Assembly (NCBI RefSeq): GCF_001680005.1
Contig: NC_033565.1
Span: 229,501 to 293,500, forward strand
Reading direction: 5' to 3'
Source of the DNA: Plasmodium coatneyi
Taxonomy: Eukaryota > Apicomplexa > Aconoidasida > Haemosporida > Plasmodiidae
DNA length: 64,000 nt
Shown one piece after another: positions 1 through 12,095 of this stretch; position 1 is the stretch's first letter; every line of letters begins with the position of its first letter. The notes below the pieces were generated by a model, which did not search any database, was not told where the DNA came from, and saw nothing but the letters and a program-made list of their open reading frames with translations. Both the position numbers and the translations under genes were made by a program.

Positions 1-1382
1 TGTAGGTGGCACTTTCTTATACTCCCTCGTAAAGAAGAAATATGGCTAGTTTTTTTTTTTTTTTTCCAAAATTGCAATAATGCAATGGAGTCGATTATAT
101 CCTGAGCGGGTCATGCGTATAGTTACCAGAAAAGAGGGTTTCTCCCCCTCATTTATATATGTGTACGTACCCATGCCTATACCTCTTGTTTTTGTTCTTA
201 AAAGAAAGTAAAATAGTACAAGTTGTTCGCACTCCACAGATGAATGTTAGCCACACATATTCGTATATGTAAGTTGCGCTTATATTTACACGTGGTGGAA
301 GCGCGCTGCCATTCATGCCTGTCCACACTTGTGAATACTCCTTCATATATAAAATGTGCCCATTTAAGCACATTTTTTAAAACGCCTTTATGCCAAACCG
401 GCATAAATAGTCATACGTACCATTTCTGTCGAATTTTTTCATTGTCCCAACCCTCCTATCTGCACACACGTATGTGCAGCTCACACGTCTGTGTTCCCCC
501 CATGTGCATATCCTTCGCATGCATATATATACACATCATTCGAATTAACAGTTCGCAAATTGTTAGCTACCTTCCAATTAGTGCATTCCTTTCGCGCATA
601 CAATAATTGTTATTCTTTTTATTACTTCACCAGTATCCGCTGTATATTTTGAAAAATATTGCACAATTTTTTTCGCAAAACAGGACTTTACAAACATGCG
701 CGAAATCGCATAAGGTTAAATTGTTGTAAATCGCCACGGTGTTTTCAGCAAATCGGGTGCAGCGCCCCCCCTCTTCCTCATAATGTTCCTAACATTGTAG
801 CACAACATCCACGCTTTGTGGTGATACCCTCGCGTCAACTAAAAATTTCACTAGGACAAATTTGAAAAATATTTAAAGCGTGAAGTTAAATAGGTGCCTC
901 CACAAATTCGCACACCTTGGAACGGCGCTTTAACAAGAATATCACACATCATTAACACAAAAAAAAAAGAAAAAAGAAACAGTGAACACTCAAACAAGAA
1001 TTAACTTCTTTTTCAAATTGAAAAACAAACACGACGTAGGGCATATAACATATGGCATAATAAATTCCGCATCCCGCATGGCAACATGATTAAAATGAGG
1101 GAAGCTAGGAAATCAAAGAAAAAAAAAAAAATAATACCCTCGGGATGTGCACATTAAAAAAGTAAAAACATACCTCAGCATTATTTCATGTTAAAATAAC
1201 GGCGTGGACAAAACGGTGAACAAAAAATTCTCCACAACGGATTATGACGCTGCACTAGCAATCAATATGTAGTGGCTGCGCAGGGGCTGTCTCGCTCGAC
1301 TTCATTTCAATATGTTCCTTTTCATACCATTCTGCTTTGTAACCCGAGCACGCCATGCCCTTCCAGTTCCCCACTCTATGCA
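1..1382. other. intergenic, 3' side of the SNARE gene
   Basis: AT-rich sequence with poly(T)/poly(A) tracts. I find no reading frame with convincing protein composition on either strand. It probably holds the 3' UTR of the minus-strand SNARE gene next to it. Confidence 0.6.
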
Positions 1383-2158
1383 CTAGAGAATAATTATGAA
1401 AAGCACGAGCGACGTGGTCAACACGGCAATAATTACATACAAAAAATAATTACTGGTATTATTTGTGACTCTTTCGAAAATGTTTCTGTTCCTGCTAAGC
1501 AAATTGTTAGTCTCATCGACATCCCTGTCTATGTCATCCAGCAGTTCATTATGCACACGCAATTCGTTGTTTATATTGTAGCTGATATTTTTTAAGTTGT
1601 GTGTAGTGCCTTCCAAAAAACTCAGCTGCTCATCTTGCAACTTCATCAAATTCTGCTGCTTCAGGAGTAACTCCTCTTTGTTTAAATCGTTCAAGTAGGA
1701 GCCATTTTCGTTGTCTAGGTCGTTTAAAAATTCCATGTTTATGTTGAACGCGGCATCCTAAAAGGGGGGAAAGAACAACACATGCGTGGAAACATATATT
1801 ATGCTGATATACATGCGTATGAATATACACAAACGGGCGACATTCCAAAAAGTACCTCCTCATTAGTCGAAGCGAAATCCTCATACAAATTCATTATGTC
1901 CCTTTTCGTTTTTTCCAGGGCGCTCATTTTGTCCTTATACTTGGATTCGTTCTTGCTGTACAGTTTGTCATTTTTTATATAATCATTATCTAGCTGGTGC
2001 TGCAAAAATCTAACAGTTTGATTAAATTCAGTTATTTTCCCCCTTAGGATTGCCCTGTTTTTTGCCTTCTTTTTCTCCTTTTCATTTTTTTTTAATATCT
2101 TTTTAATTTCTTTCCCTATCTGTATGGCCTTCTCATAGTCTTTGTCCCACAGATCCAT
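1383..2158 (-). CDS. Qc-type SNARE (syntaxin-8/6-like), two exons
   Basis: Predicted tail-anchored SNARE of 225 residues. Exon 1 is 2158-1856, ends in frame at a GAG|GTAC donor and encodes a charged helical N-terminal region. Exon 2 is 1757-1383, opening after a CCTTTTAG acceptor. Both sides of the intron are phase 0. The C-terminal half has one heptad-patterned SNARE motif (about residues 130-195) followed by a hydrophobic anchor (about 205-224) and almost no lumenal tail, as in Qc-SNAREs of endosome and Golgi. Against syntaxin 8, the block NELRVHNELLDDIDRDV aligns with the zero-layer region, but the position normally held by Gln is His (CAT on the minus strand). Family assignment is good; the exact subtype is not decided. 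It should act in vesicle fusion. Confidence 0.82.
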
Positions 2159-4327
2159 TTTCCTGTTGATTTATGTGCATGTGTCTTTAACGTGTAAACA
2201 AAATGTCCTTGCATATGTTCGCGTGCTATTGTCTTAATGGGGTTAAATTAGAAACTTGGTTATGTAGAGGTGTAATATATGAGATATGCATGTGCGTGGT
2301 AAGTATAGCATCCCTTCCCCTTAACCCCTAATTTGCATTGTACATGCTTTATGCACATTGGTTGTTTACAAACGCGAAGAAGTGTACGTGTGTGTGTGGG
2401 GATATGTTTATACGGAAGGGAAGAGCTGCTACTGCGGTCCATCATCCACGGATAAACACCGCTAGATTGATAGCGTTAACAATTCACGACAAGTGACCCT
2501 GCGCGCTTGTATTATGTTTGAATAATTCTGCTGGGTAACTTAGCAGATTCACTCTGCCACAACCTACATATGTACATACATGTACGTACGGTAATGGGGC
2601 AGGCAGGCACAGTAATTGCCAAGTACCTTCTGACTCGCCGTAAAATTACAGACGCGCCTTCTTCCTCTTTTTCCTTTTTCACAGAAAACCTGCCTCTACA
2701 TTATTTGCGCTATTTTTACTTCTTAAGAAAAAGCTGCTTCGTTCCCTTCTTCAAAATTTTGAAAGTCGTGAAAATTCTCACAAATGCGGATGCGGTGGAC
2801 ACGTTAATGAGTAGTACAAATTAAGCGGCCCGCTATTTACATAGGGGAATGTACAAATACACATTCGCATATAAATATATACACATGTATGTGAACATAT
2901 ATTTATATGCGAATGTGCGTACCCTACGGGGAGGGATTGTCGGCAGGGTGTGCCACTTGCTTGTCAAGAAGTACTTGGTCGCGATTCGCAAATTTGCTGT
3001 ACGCACTAGCTGGCCGCACAAAAGTGCTTCCTTCAAATGACAAATGAGAAGTTTCTAATTTGGGTAAAACTTAAAAAAAAATGTTCAACGGGGGAATTAC
3101 ATATATTACATGTTACATATCCTTGTATATCAAATTGGAAAAAAAAATTAATAAAAAAACGCGGCAAAGTGTTATACTATACTTCGCAAAATAGCTTTAA
3201 CTGTTTTCTAATTTTTTCTTTCGTTATCGGAAATAATTGCCCCCAAATGAGTTCGTGTATAATGGAGATTCCCAAATGGGCAAAACTATGCAGTGGTAAA
3301 AAAAATGTGCAATGTTATCACATTTGTGGTGACAGAAGGTCAAAAAATTTTGCATTTATTAGCGTTTCACTTCTATGACTTTTCTCCCACTGCGTTACGT
3401 CGTTACGCTGCTGCATTGTACGCCCCCTTTTTTTCTTTTTTTTTCCCGCACATAAGGGCAACCTTTTTATATATGCTGCGCCAATCTTTGGTGCAGGAAG
3501 TTCAATTTGGAGGTACCTTAAATGAGTTCTGGCAAAAGACTAACCGGCCAAACGGAGCGGGGAGCACATACCAATCTGTGTTGATGCCCTTTAAATTAAA
3601 GGACTGTTCTGCGCAAGTCTCCGCAGTACCGGAACGGTGCTGTGCACATAACATATTTTGGTGTATTTGCCCTTTGATTATGCGCACTACATGTGTCCCT
3701 AAACATACACGTATGAGCATCGGCTCTATCTCATATTTCTGTGCAATTAAACGTCCACCTATATTTGCGCTTACACATTTTCTCGTCCCCCTTTTTTTCG
3801 CTCCTTCCAATTTGTTCATCTTTTGCTCTATTTCATTGTTACTTTCGCCACCACTTAATGGATCAGATGACGGTTAAGTCCCGTTATAGCTTTGTGGAAC
3901 TGCACAATATATGTACACTTGCTCATAGAGAAAAGAAAAAAAAAAAAAAAAGAAGGGGAAAAGGACGTAAGAAAAAAAATACGCAACTGCACCGTTACTG
4001 AGCTGTGTTGTACACAACACTACACAACAACAGACGTGTTTTCCTCTATCCAGGTGTACTATACACAGGTGGATATATATGAAGTGTCCAAATCGGCTTA
4101 TGTGTAGCCTTTTCATATACATATAAAAACCATTTTTATCACTTTTTGTATTAGTTTTGTTTAGAAGAAAAAACTGTTTGGTTTTGCAAAATGTTAAGTG
4201 TTCACATGCCACAAATTCATGCAATTTAGTTTTTTTTCTTCTCACCACCACGTGGGCATGAACGTGGCGTTGCAAAATGAAACGAAGGGAAGGGAAGAAG
4301 AGGGGGAGAAAATTCATATGGCTGCTA
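2159..4327. other. intergenic between SNARE gene and KIR1
   Basis: No supported gene. Contains a short inverted repeat around 2850-2925 (an ATATAAATATAT/CATATGAA core readable on both strands) and homopolymer tracts. One open frame at 3293-3877 has unusual composition and no recognisable motif, so I treat it as chance. Confidence 0.5.
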
Positions 4328-4368
4328 CATTTAAAATTTTTAATTTCAGAAAAGAATTACATTTTAGG
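4328..4368 (+). promoter_or_regulatory. shared KIR upstream element, copy 1
   Basis: A block of the form TTTAAAA-TTTTT-n-TTnAGAAAAGAATTACATTTTA lies about 440-480 bases before the KIR1 start codon. Similar blocks stand about 470-510 bases before KIR3 (12921-12967) and 490-545 before KIR4 (16159-16210). Conserved spacing suggests a promoter or 5' UTR element. The function is inferred only. Confidence 0.35.
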
Positions 4369-4806
4369 AAGGAAGTGGTGAATTATATTTTTAAGGTAAG
4401 GAAAGGAACAAATAAGAAATATACGACACGTACCACATACCACAACAGCACCATGCGTCCTTTCTCTGAACTTACCATCCCATCTCATCCTATTACATGC
4501 TATCATCTTATTCCCACCTCACGGTTTCTCCCACCTTCCGTGTATATTCAATAATTAATACACTCTACACCCATAATACGAGCATTCATATATTTCCAGT
4601 TTTACAGTGAAATACAGATTATAAAGGAGGGAAAAGTAAATATCTAGTATGGAGAAAAGAAGAAACTTTGATGCGTAATTATAAATAAATAAACATAAAA
4701 CACAGGAGTAATCACTAGTACACTCCAAGGGAAAAATATAACGAGCGTAAACTTATATAACAGGATAATTCTGAATCGGAGTACTTGAATTAAAAGGCGA
4801 AGGAAG

Positions 4807-6748
4807 ATGTCATGGAGTGTAAGGAAAGAAAATAGTACAAATACAGTACACTATGTGTACAGTATAGTTAGCTGAAATATACATGTACTTGATGTTTTGT
4901 ATGCACTATTTATTGTATTCATAGGAGAAATGTAAAAGGAGGTCCATTTCCAAGGAAAGGTATGGAAATATTAGTGAGTGGACGGGGAGTAGTGCACATA
5001 ATAGTGAATATGAAAAAATAAAGGATCAATTAGAGCGTACATTGGAGGATTATACAGATGATGGGGGATTGGGGGTGAAAATTGTAAATGCGTGGTGTCA
5101 AATGTGCATTGAAAATAGGAGGAATGGGTGGGGGAGAACTCTGAATTGTCAGTACTTTTATTACTGGCTAGGGGATATGGTGTCAACGTATTGTAAAGCG
5201 AAGTGTGAATCTTTTTCTGAAGATATAGGAAGAATTTATGAACTGCTTGTAGGATTACAGAAGCATCGGATCAAGGAGGAGTGTAAGGTTCAGTATAACA
5301 ATATTTCAAAAGAGAATTTTGAACGGATGAGAGATATGTTCCAGTACCAACAGGATTATTCAGAAATAAGTAAAATACCACAGAGCAATAACAAGTCCTG
5401 TTTGGAAGAACTTAAAACTTATCTGCTAAGTATTAAAGGCACATGGCAAGAAATGACAGTACACTGTGCAGAACGCAATAGAAGTAAGAGCGAAGAATGT
5501 ACTCACATGAATTTATTGTTCCGGAATTTCGGGGCTGGTACGGCAAAAAGGGCACCAGACAGTTTACTGCAGCAGGTGCAGATCAAACTGAACACACTGC
5601 AGAAGCAGGAGAAACATGAAAAAGAACAGGCCTCTCTAGAGGCCCCGGAACCAGTACAACCACCATCTCCTGAGCAGAGTCTATCAGCATCAAATGGAAG
5701 AGTAGCTAGAATGGATGAGACTCCAACAGATAGGCAACCTGTAACTCATGTAGGTAAGCAATTCCCCTATATATATATATAAAGGGGCATGGAGGCAGGG
5801 CAGGGAAGGAAAGGTGTTGCTCCACGCAACATTTTCATATCATGTTGTTTGTTTCCCCCCCTCCCCCTTCTCTATTATATTTAACGGATACTGTTCGCTC
5901 TTTTTTACTTAACCGACACCCATATTATTTTTTCCTCTTCTTCTCTTTTTTTTTTTTTTGTATTTATTATTTACTCTTCAGGTGATCTTCATGGTGTGCC
6001 TAGAGGAGATGGTATTCCGCGGAAAGCTGGTTCCGGTTCACAAGTCCCAACAGAAACAAAGAAACTGGAAGAAAATGAAGTTATTCCCCGCAATGGCCAT
6101 TCTGCCGGTCTAGGTGGTGTATCAGGTGTTGGTACTCCAGCGGCAGCGGCTGCCGCTGCTGAAGCAGGACCTTCTTCGCTTGTTACTGATAATGGATTAC
6201 AGACCATTAGTAGCAGTTCAAGTGGTGCAGAAGATACAGCTACTTCAGTGAACAGCACCTTTCCTACCACTGCAACCATCTCTTCTGCTATTGGAGGAGG
6301 CGCAGTAGTGGTAGCAATTCCATTAATTGCTTCCCTCTTATATAAGGTAAGTACACTACCACCACCATCATAAAACACCAACCACCACCCTAACAACCTA
6401 CCTACGACCCACCTAACAACCCTTCCTTCCCCTCTTCCATCTTGTACTTTTCCCCTACAGTATACTTCACTATTCTCTCGTAAGAATAATTCCTCCCTTA
6501 AAGGAAAAAGAAGTAGAAGGGGAAGATCAATAGAACGTAACTTGCATATGGAAACGGACGACGACGATTCTACTGAAGATGTCTCCACCGAATATACAAC
6601 AACAGACTCAACATGGGACGACTCTATAACAGAAACTTCCACAACAGATGATTCAACAACGGAATATTCTACCGAATATACGACATCGTCCAGAAGAGCA
6701 AATAATAGACAGCAGAGGAAAAGAAATATAAGGTATCATCGCATATAA
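4807..6748 (+). CDS. KIR: KIR1: PIR/KIR variant protein with elastin-like stalk, four exons
   Basis: Predicted 497-residue KIR protein, an exported variant antigen of the infected red cell by family knowledge. Exons are 4807-4818 (MSWS, donor GTAAGG), 4925-5753, 5982-6346 and 6461-6748. Intron phases are 0, 1, 0. Exon 2 is the Cys-rich helical domain with YFYYWLGDMV and a later LFRNFG-type motif. It diverges from the other KIR genes at its N-terminus, lacking the LPSxxIY motif. Exon 3 is an extra stalk exon ending in the transmembrane helix (about residues 384-401, ending LLYK). It contains AGLGGVSGVGTP plus seven Ala (residues 322-343), which resembles tropoelastin. Exon 4 is the cytoplasmic tail, rich in Asp/Ser/Thr and ending RYHRI. 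There is no signal peptide, which is usual for PIR proteins. Confidence 0.85.
6104..6169 (+). other. elastin-like segment in the KIR1 stalk
   Basis: The 22 codons read LGGVSGVGTP followed by seven Ala, then Glu-Ala-Gly. The block is similar at DNA level to that of KIR6 (43651-43565): both have GGTACTCC, then a GCG/GCT run. A recalled stretch of primate tropoelastin reads GIGGIAGVGTP followed by poly-Ala. Low complexity lowers the weight of the match. Confidence 0.55.
6350..6440 (+). repeat. ACCACC/AACAACC repeat inside KIR1 intron 3
   Basis: The last intron of KIR1 consists largely of ACCACC, CTAACAACC and CTTCCTTCC units. The same family forms minisatellites at 11.68-12.09, 37.97-38.15, 39.4-39.6, 40.65-40.87, 45.8 and 50.7-51.05 kb. 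Confidence 0.6.
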
Positions 6749-8256
6749 TAGTGCTTCTCCTCAATAACTACAGTGACCCACGTTTGTAACTGCACGACCA
6801 TAACAGGCATAGGAAATGCGCAGGGAAGGGTGCCATTTTATCCATTTGCATCCAATATGGAGTGAATGGTCATAACAGTCATGAAAATGGGGGAAGTGAA
6901 TTTTACACATATGCATGGAAAATATGGAAGGACTGGACATATAGCAAAAATGGAATACCCTAAAATATATTTTTTGGGGAAATAGAAGTGCACAGAATTT
7001 ATGGAAAGAAAAAAGGGAAGGGAAAGGAATGTGACAAACTGCTGGAGTTATTGACAAAGGAAGAGGGAAGGGAAATTTTGGGAAGGAGCCAACAGGCTGA
7101 AGAGTTCAGCAATGCGTTATATTAAGGAAATTCTGATAAAGAGAAGAGGAAGGGGACGGGGAAGGGGTAATTATTATTACTGCAGAAATATATAGTGGGG
7201 GAGGTTGGGCGCCTACATGGTATTAATGTATAAGGGAATATACATATTTCTTCATAGAATACCAGAGGCGAATTTAATAAATTAGAACATTATACAGTTC
7301 CTTCATGTATATATATTTAAGTAAATATAATGATAAGTGCTTAAGTATAGGGGCATATATATTCCCTTTTATATGAAGTACCAAGCAGCACAACACAAGA
7401 AGAAGAAGAACAACAACAAGCACAATTTACTAATAATGGTAAAATTCTGAACGAATCATACACTTCCACACATATTCCATACATTCCACATATATATACA
7501 AATGAGTTACTTATAATGTATTTATAGGAAGAAAGGAAAAGAAACGGACACTTGAATATGTACAGTATAGTGCGTACTAAAAGTGGAAGGGTAGCTCAGA
7601 TGGTGCAATTTATAATAAGTACGAATTATTCATAATGTACTTGTCATGAAAGAAAGAAAAAAAGGGAAGTATCATATTACTAATACAACATAAATGAACA
7701 TATGAGGGAGAGTATCTTATAAAATATTATTATGGGAAAATATGCGTATATATATTCCTTTTCTTCAGTACACATAGTTCAATACAGGTCCTTTTTGTGT
7801 TTTACCCTTGTGTATTTTCATTATGGGCTCTCGTCCTTCTTATTATGTGTATAAATGGAAGTGTACGCACATGTACAGAAGAAGGGAAGGGAGGAGCACC
7901 CTGTAAATGAGGTGTACAATATGTGTGTTAATAATTTTTTAATAATGCGCCCCCCTTCAAATAACAGAAAAGCATGAACAAATATCACATGACGAAATTT
8001 TCTATATAAAAAGGGTTGAAGGTATGCTTGTATGTATTTAATAGAAGGAGCCCATAAGTAACAATATTTTGATGGTGATAATCACGCACAACATACAATA
8101 GGAAATAACATGAATAAAGGAATGTACAAAAAAGGCAGTTTCATTTCCTTCCCTTTCTCCTTTTATTTTGTTATTCCAATACATTTCATTCTTATATTTC
8201 TGGCTTAATTATATACATATGATAATTTGATAAATATATAGGTGTGTTATTATAGC
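6749..8256. other. intergenic KIR1-KIR2
   Basis: AT-rich, no gene seen. Around 7395-7500 there is an AACAACAACAAGCACAA block followed by a CACTTCCACACATATTCC block that recurs at 15895-16005 before KIR4 and, more weakly, at 49470-49500 before KIR7. It looks like shared KIR 5' flank. Confidence 0.45.
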
Positions 8257-8408
8257 ATGGGGAATGTAAAAAAATGTGTATATATATGGAAAAATGAAAT
8301 ATCAATATTCATAACCAGAAAGCAAGCGGAATTTTCACATGTTCACTATGTACAAGTGTATGAACAATTTTAAGGGGAGTCTATTATATGCAGAAATGTA
8401 AAACCAAA

Positions 8409-9877
8409 ATGGTGGATCCAGAGGTTATACTGACGGTTACTTCTTGCTCAAAGTGCACACTTTCATACTGTTGACATAATATACTGTACACATCTCAATA
8501 AAAGTGGGAACATATATGGGTGCACCTATTCCCCTGTTTAAATTTGTAGGAGCACGAATGTTTAAAGAATTTACCCTCAGAACAAATATACAATAAATTA
8601 AAAGGAAACGCAGGGGATCATAGAGATGTGAATTGCGATAGTGATGTGAAGAGTGTATTAAAGAAATATATTCAAGATGCACCTACTGAGAATAAAATTA
8701 TGGGAGCATTGTGTTCCGTATGTAAAGGAGAAAATGATAAAGGTAAGAAGGAAGATTATTGTAATGCTCTTTATTATTGGGTGGCTGGAATATTATCCGG
8801 AAAATTAACGGGCCCGAAGTTTGAGAAAGCTATAGGTGAGTATCAGGATAAAGTAAATAATAGTAACGGGAAACATGGGTGTAATCTTGCGAAACCGAAT
8901 AATGACCCTAAAATATTCGAATCCTTAAGGAAAGTGTTCGATTATAGAAGGGACGGAACATTTATATGTAATGCACGGAACGGTGATGGAACACCTTGTC
9001 ATGGGGAATATCAGGCATATCTGGAGAGAGTAAGAAAGGCTTATAGTACTGTTCGCCAGAAATGTAAAGGGGGTCAGGATGAAAATTGGTGTCATGACTT
9101 TAGGGAGTGGTGTCCGAAGTACCAGGATCAGGAGGATTTAAAATTAGGGTGTCCTCCAGTACGCAACACAGAAACTGAACTGAAAATTGCATCAGAATTT
9201 CCGGACGTTAAGGGTGTCCGCGATGTCCAATCAGAGGAGTTAAAACCGGGAAACCCCAAACTCGAAACACATTCCACACAGCAGCCAGAATTAGCATCCT
9301 CCACTAAGGACGCAACATCCACTGATATTACCACCCCAATCATATCTTCATCCGCTGCAGCATTAATAGGGTTACCATTGGTTACTTTTTTTTTATATAA
9401 AGTAATCGCCGAGATTAATAAAATATGTGCATATAGTGGAATACATTAATATTTTTTTTTCTATTGAAAGTGCGCACACATAAATTGAATTACACTATAT
9501 GCACATGCTACATATTCCTACCCTTCATTTTTCTTTCCTATTAGTACACGTTGTTTTTTCCATGGATACGTGGCAATTCTCCCAAAGGAAGAAAAAGAAG
9601 TCCAATAGAAAGGAACTTGAATATGCACACTGACGATTCTACTGAAGATTCTATTGAATATTCAACAATAGACTCAACATACGACTCCACAACACATTCT
9701 ATGACCGATTCCATGAGAGAATATTCCACGGACAATTCAACAATAGGTTCTACACCAGATGAATCTAGCATATATAATGGTGGGCCACCACCACCCACCA
9801 GAGGAAGGGGAAGAGCAAATAACAATAATAATAGAAGACCAGGAAACAGGAAGAATATCCGTTATCAACGTATTTGA
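8409..9877 (+). CDS. KIR: KIR2: PIR/KIR variant protein, three exons
   Basis: Predicted 399-residue KIR with the simple three-exon layout. Exon 2 (8550-9401) opens EHECLKNLPSEQIYNKL, the classic PIR N-terminal motif, then carries Cys residues, ALYYWVAGIL, KVFDYRRD and a transmembrane helix (about residues 270-288) ending FFLYK. Exon 3 (9545-9877) is a 110-residue Asp/Ser/Thr-rich cytoplasmic tail ending NIRYQRI. Both introns are phase 0. Exon 1 is uncertain: MVDPE at 8409-8423 with a weak GTTATA donor, or MGN at 8257-8265 with a GTAAAA donor that better fits the other KIR genes here. No stalk exon is present. Host-like sequence was not recognised. Confidence 0.83.
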
Positions 9878-11674
9878 TGTAACACACATTGTGGAATGTA
9901 ACATTTGTTTGGAATAATGAAAGGGAATGTTCTCCCTGGAGAGGCATAAATAACACCGCCCACACAGTTTATAGTGTACAAGGTTACAAGTGCATCTCTT
10001 CCCTTTGTTCCTTTTTTTTTTTTTTTTATTTTTTTCTTTTATTCCTTTTTTTTTTGTATTGTGCTAAAGTGCTCATGCTTATGTGTAATCAATATAAGCT
10101 GAAAAAAAAAAATTTTCCACTTCATTGATTTGTTCGGAAATTTTTTTTTACTGAACATTTAATGTGTTCATTTAATTTTTTTTTTTGTTATAGTTTTTTA
10201 CCTCCATAATTTTTTTAATCTTAATAATTTGTTTTTTCTCTTTTCTAATTCCAATTATGGACCATTTGGAAAAAGTGCTCCTCCTAATTTGCGAGGAGGT
10301 TCCCGCGAAGGTGCGCAAAAAAAAAAAAAGTGTGTTCTTACAAAAAACAAAAAAAAAAGAACTGTGTACAATTACACAAAATTTGAACCATGTCACACAC
10401 ATGTGCGCTTCTTCTCCTGCTCCGCAAAAAAAAAAAAAAGAAATTGTCCAAAAAGAAAAAAAGAATGCCCTAATATAAATTTGTCACACAGAAAAAATTG
10501 TTCAAAAAAGAAAAAATAAATTGCCCTAATATAAATTTGTCACAGAAAAGTACAAGTATAATATTAGTCCAAAAAAATTGCCCTAATATAAATTTGTCAC
10601 AAAAAACGTGTCAAAGGAAAATTGCAAAAAAAGAAAAATTGTCAAAAAAGGAGGGGCTACTTTTTTGTCCGGGGGAAGCATATTTCCACGTCGTTGCCAC
10701 CGTTGGTGGACAAAATGGGGAAACATCCCATACGTAGCTCTATACCGTGTGGACCTGCTCATGTGACTTTCTCATTTTGCTTTTTTTTTTTTTTTTTTTT
10801 CGTCCGACTGGGTGTTGCCCAGCAGAGAGGAAGGTGCCAACACATTCTTCCCAGCGGCATAAGCGCACAACCTTAAAAATTTTAATACATGGCCAAAGAG
10901 GGAAATATTCCATTTGGCTGGGAGGAGGAAACGAGGGTAACGGCGACAGTGACGTAACTGTAGATAGGAGTACCATACTCCTTACCACGAATAATAATGA
11001 AAACATTGTCTCCAAACTACGAAAAATAACGTTGTCCAAAAACTTCCACTAATTATAACAATGAAAACACTGTCCAAACTGCGAATAAGGATGGTGTCTA
11101 ACCCCCCCACTAATCATAACCCCAATCGAAGTGACGAATCGTGGGGGAGTTCCTAATTGTTTTCTCTCTAACCGATATGATGTGGGATATGCAGGTAGAA
11201 CAGTGAACATTGTCGTCTCCTGAATCAACACTTGGAAAAGTATATAGGAAGGGATGTCGTTTTAAAGTGTATACAACACTCTGCTCTATGTTCCTGCATA
11301 TACCAGAAAATGAACAATATTAACTTTTTATATGTGAAGGGGTAATGTGATCAATACGCATAAATCCCACATAATATGTGGGGGAACCCTTTCCTCCAGC
11401 ATACTTAAAGTACGATAAGCTCAATATGCATATTTTAATGTGAGCCATATCATAATGTGCACATAATAATGTGCGCATACTAATGTGTGCTAATTTTTGT
11501 GCACATATTGGTGAGCACATATTAGTGAGGTGCACATGTCCAAAGTATTCTTACATGGGGGGGGGAAAGGGTGTATAGAAAAATGTAATAAATGAATATT
11601 TACTAGCACAACATAAATTCAGTAACAGGGAAATGTAGAAAGGACGTTGTTCTGTTCTCAACATATGGATGGAA
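9878..11674. other. intergenic with simple repeats, downstream of KIR2
   Basis: Poly(T) and poly(A) tracts dominate 10.0-10.8 kb, followed by AT-rich unique sequence. I see no gene. Around 11390-11530 there are several imperfect copies of an AATGTGCACATA unit. Confidence 0.5.
10466..10601 (+). repeat. three spaced copies of a 24-base repeat
   Basis: The unit TGCCCTAATATAAATTTGTC (followed by ACA) occurs at 10466-10489, 10521-10544 and 10578-10601, each separated by an A-rich linker containing (T)CAAAAAA. The function is unknown. Confidence 0.75.
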
Positions 11675-12095
11675 GGAAGGTTGTTAGGTGGTAGGGTGGT
11701 AGGTTGTTGGTGGTAGGGTGGTAGGTTGTTGGTGGTAGGGTGGTAGGTTGTTGGTGGTAGGGTGGTAGGTTGTTGGTGGTAGGGTGGTAGGTTGTTGTTA
11801 GATGGTGGTAGGGTGGTAGGTTGTTGGTGGTAGGGTGGTAGGTTGGTGGTAGGGTGGTAGGTTGTTGGTGGTAGGGTGGTAGGTTGTTGGTGGTAGGGTG
11901 GTAGGTTGTTGGTGGTAGGGTGGTAGGTTGTTGGTGGTAGGGTGGTAGGTTGTTGGTGGTAGGGTGGTAGGTTGTTGTTAGATGGTGGTAGGTGGGTTGT
12001 TAGGTGGTGTGGTGGAAGGAAGTCTGTTAGGGTGGTGGTAGGTCTTATGGTTAGGGGGTAGTAGGTCGTATGGTAGGTGGTAGTAGGGGGGGGTA
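11675..12095 (+). repeat. G-rich minisatellite GGTAGGTTGTTGGTGGTAGG
   Basis: About 400 bases of head-to-tail units of 21-22 bases built from GGTAGGTTGTTGGT and GGTAGGGT, with a few variant units (GTTGTTAGATGG). It is the largest array of the family whose reverse complement (CCACC/AACAACC/CTTCC) fills KIR introns. Runs of GG and GGG make the plus strand a candidate for G-quadruplex folding. Confidence 0.85.

Noticed and set aside
3293..3877. 194-codon open frame on the plus strand
   Set aside because: Composition is typical of translated AT-rich noncoding DNA; no motif, no exon partner.
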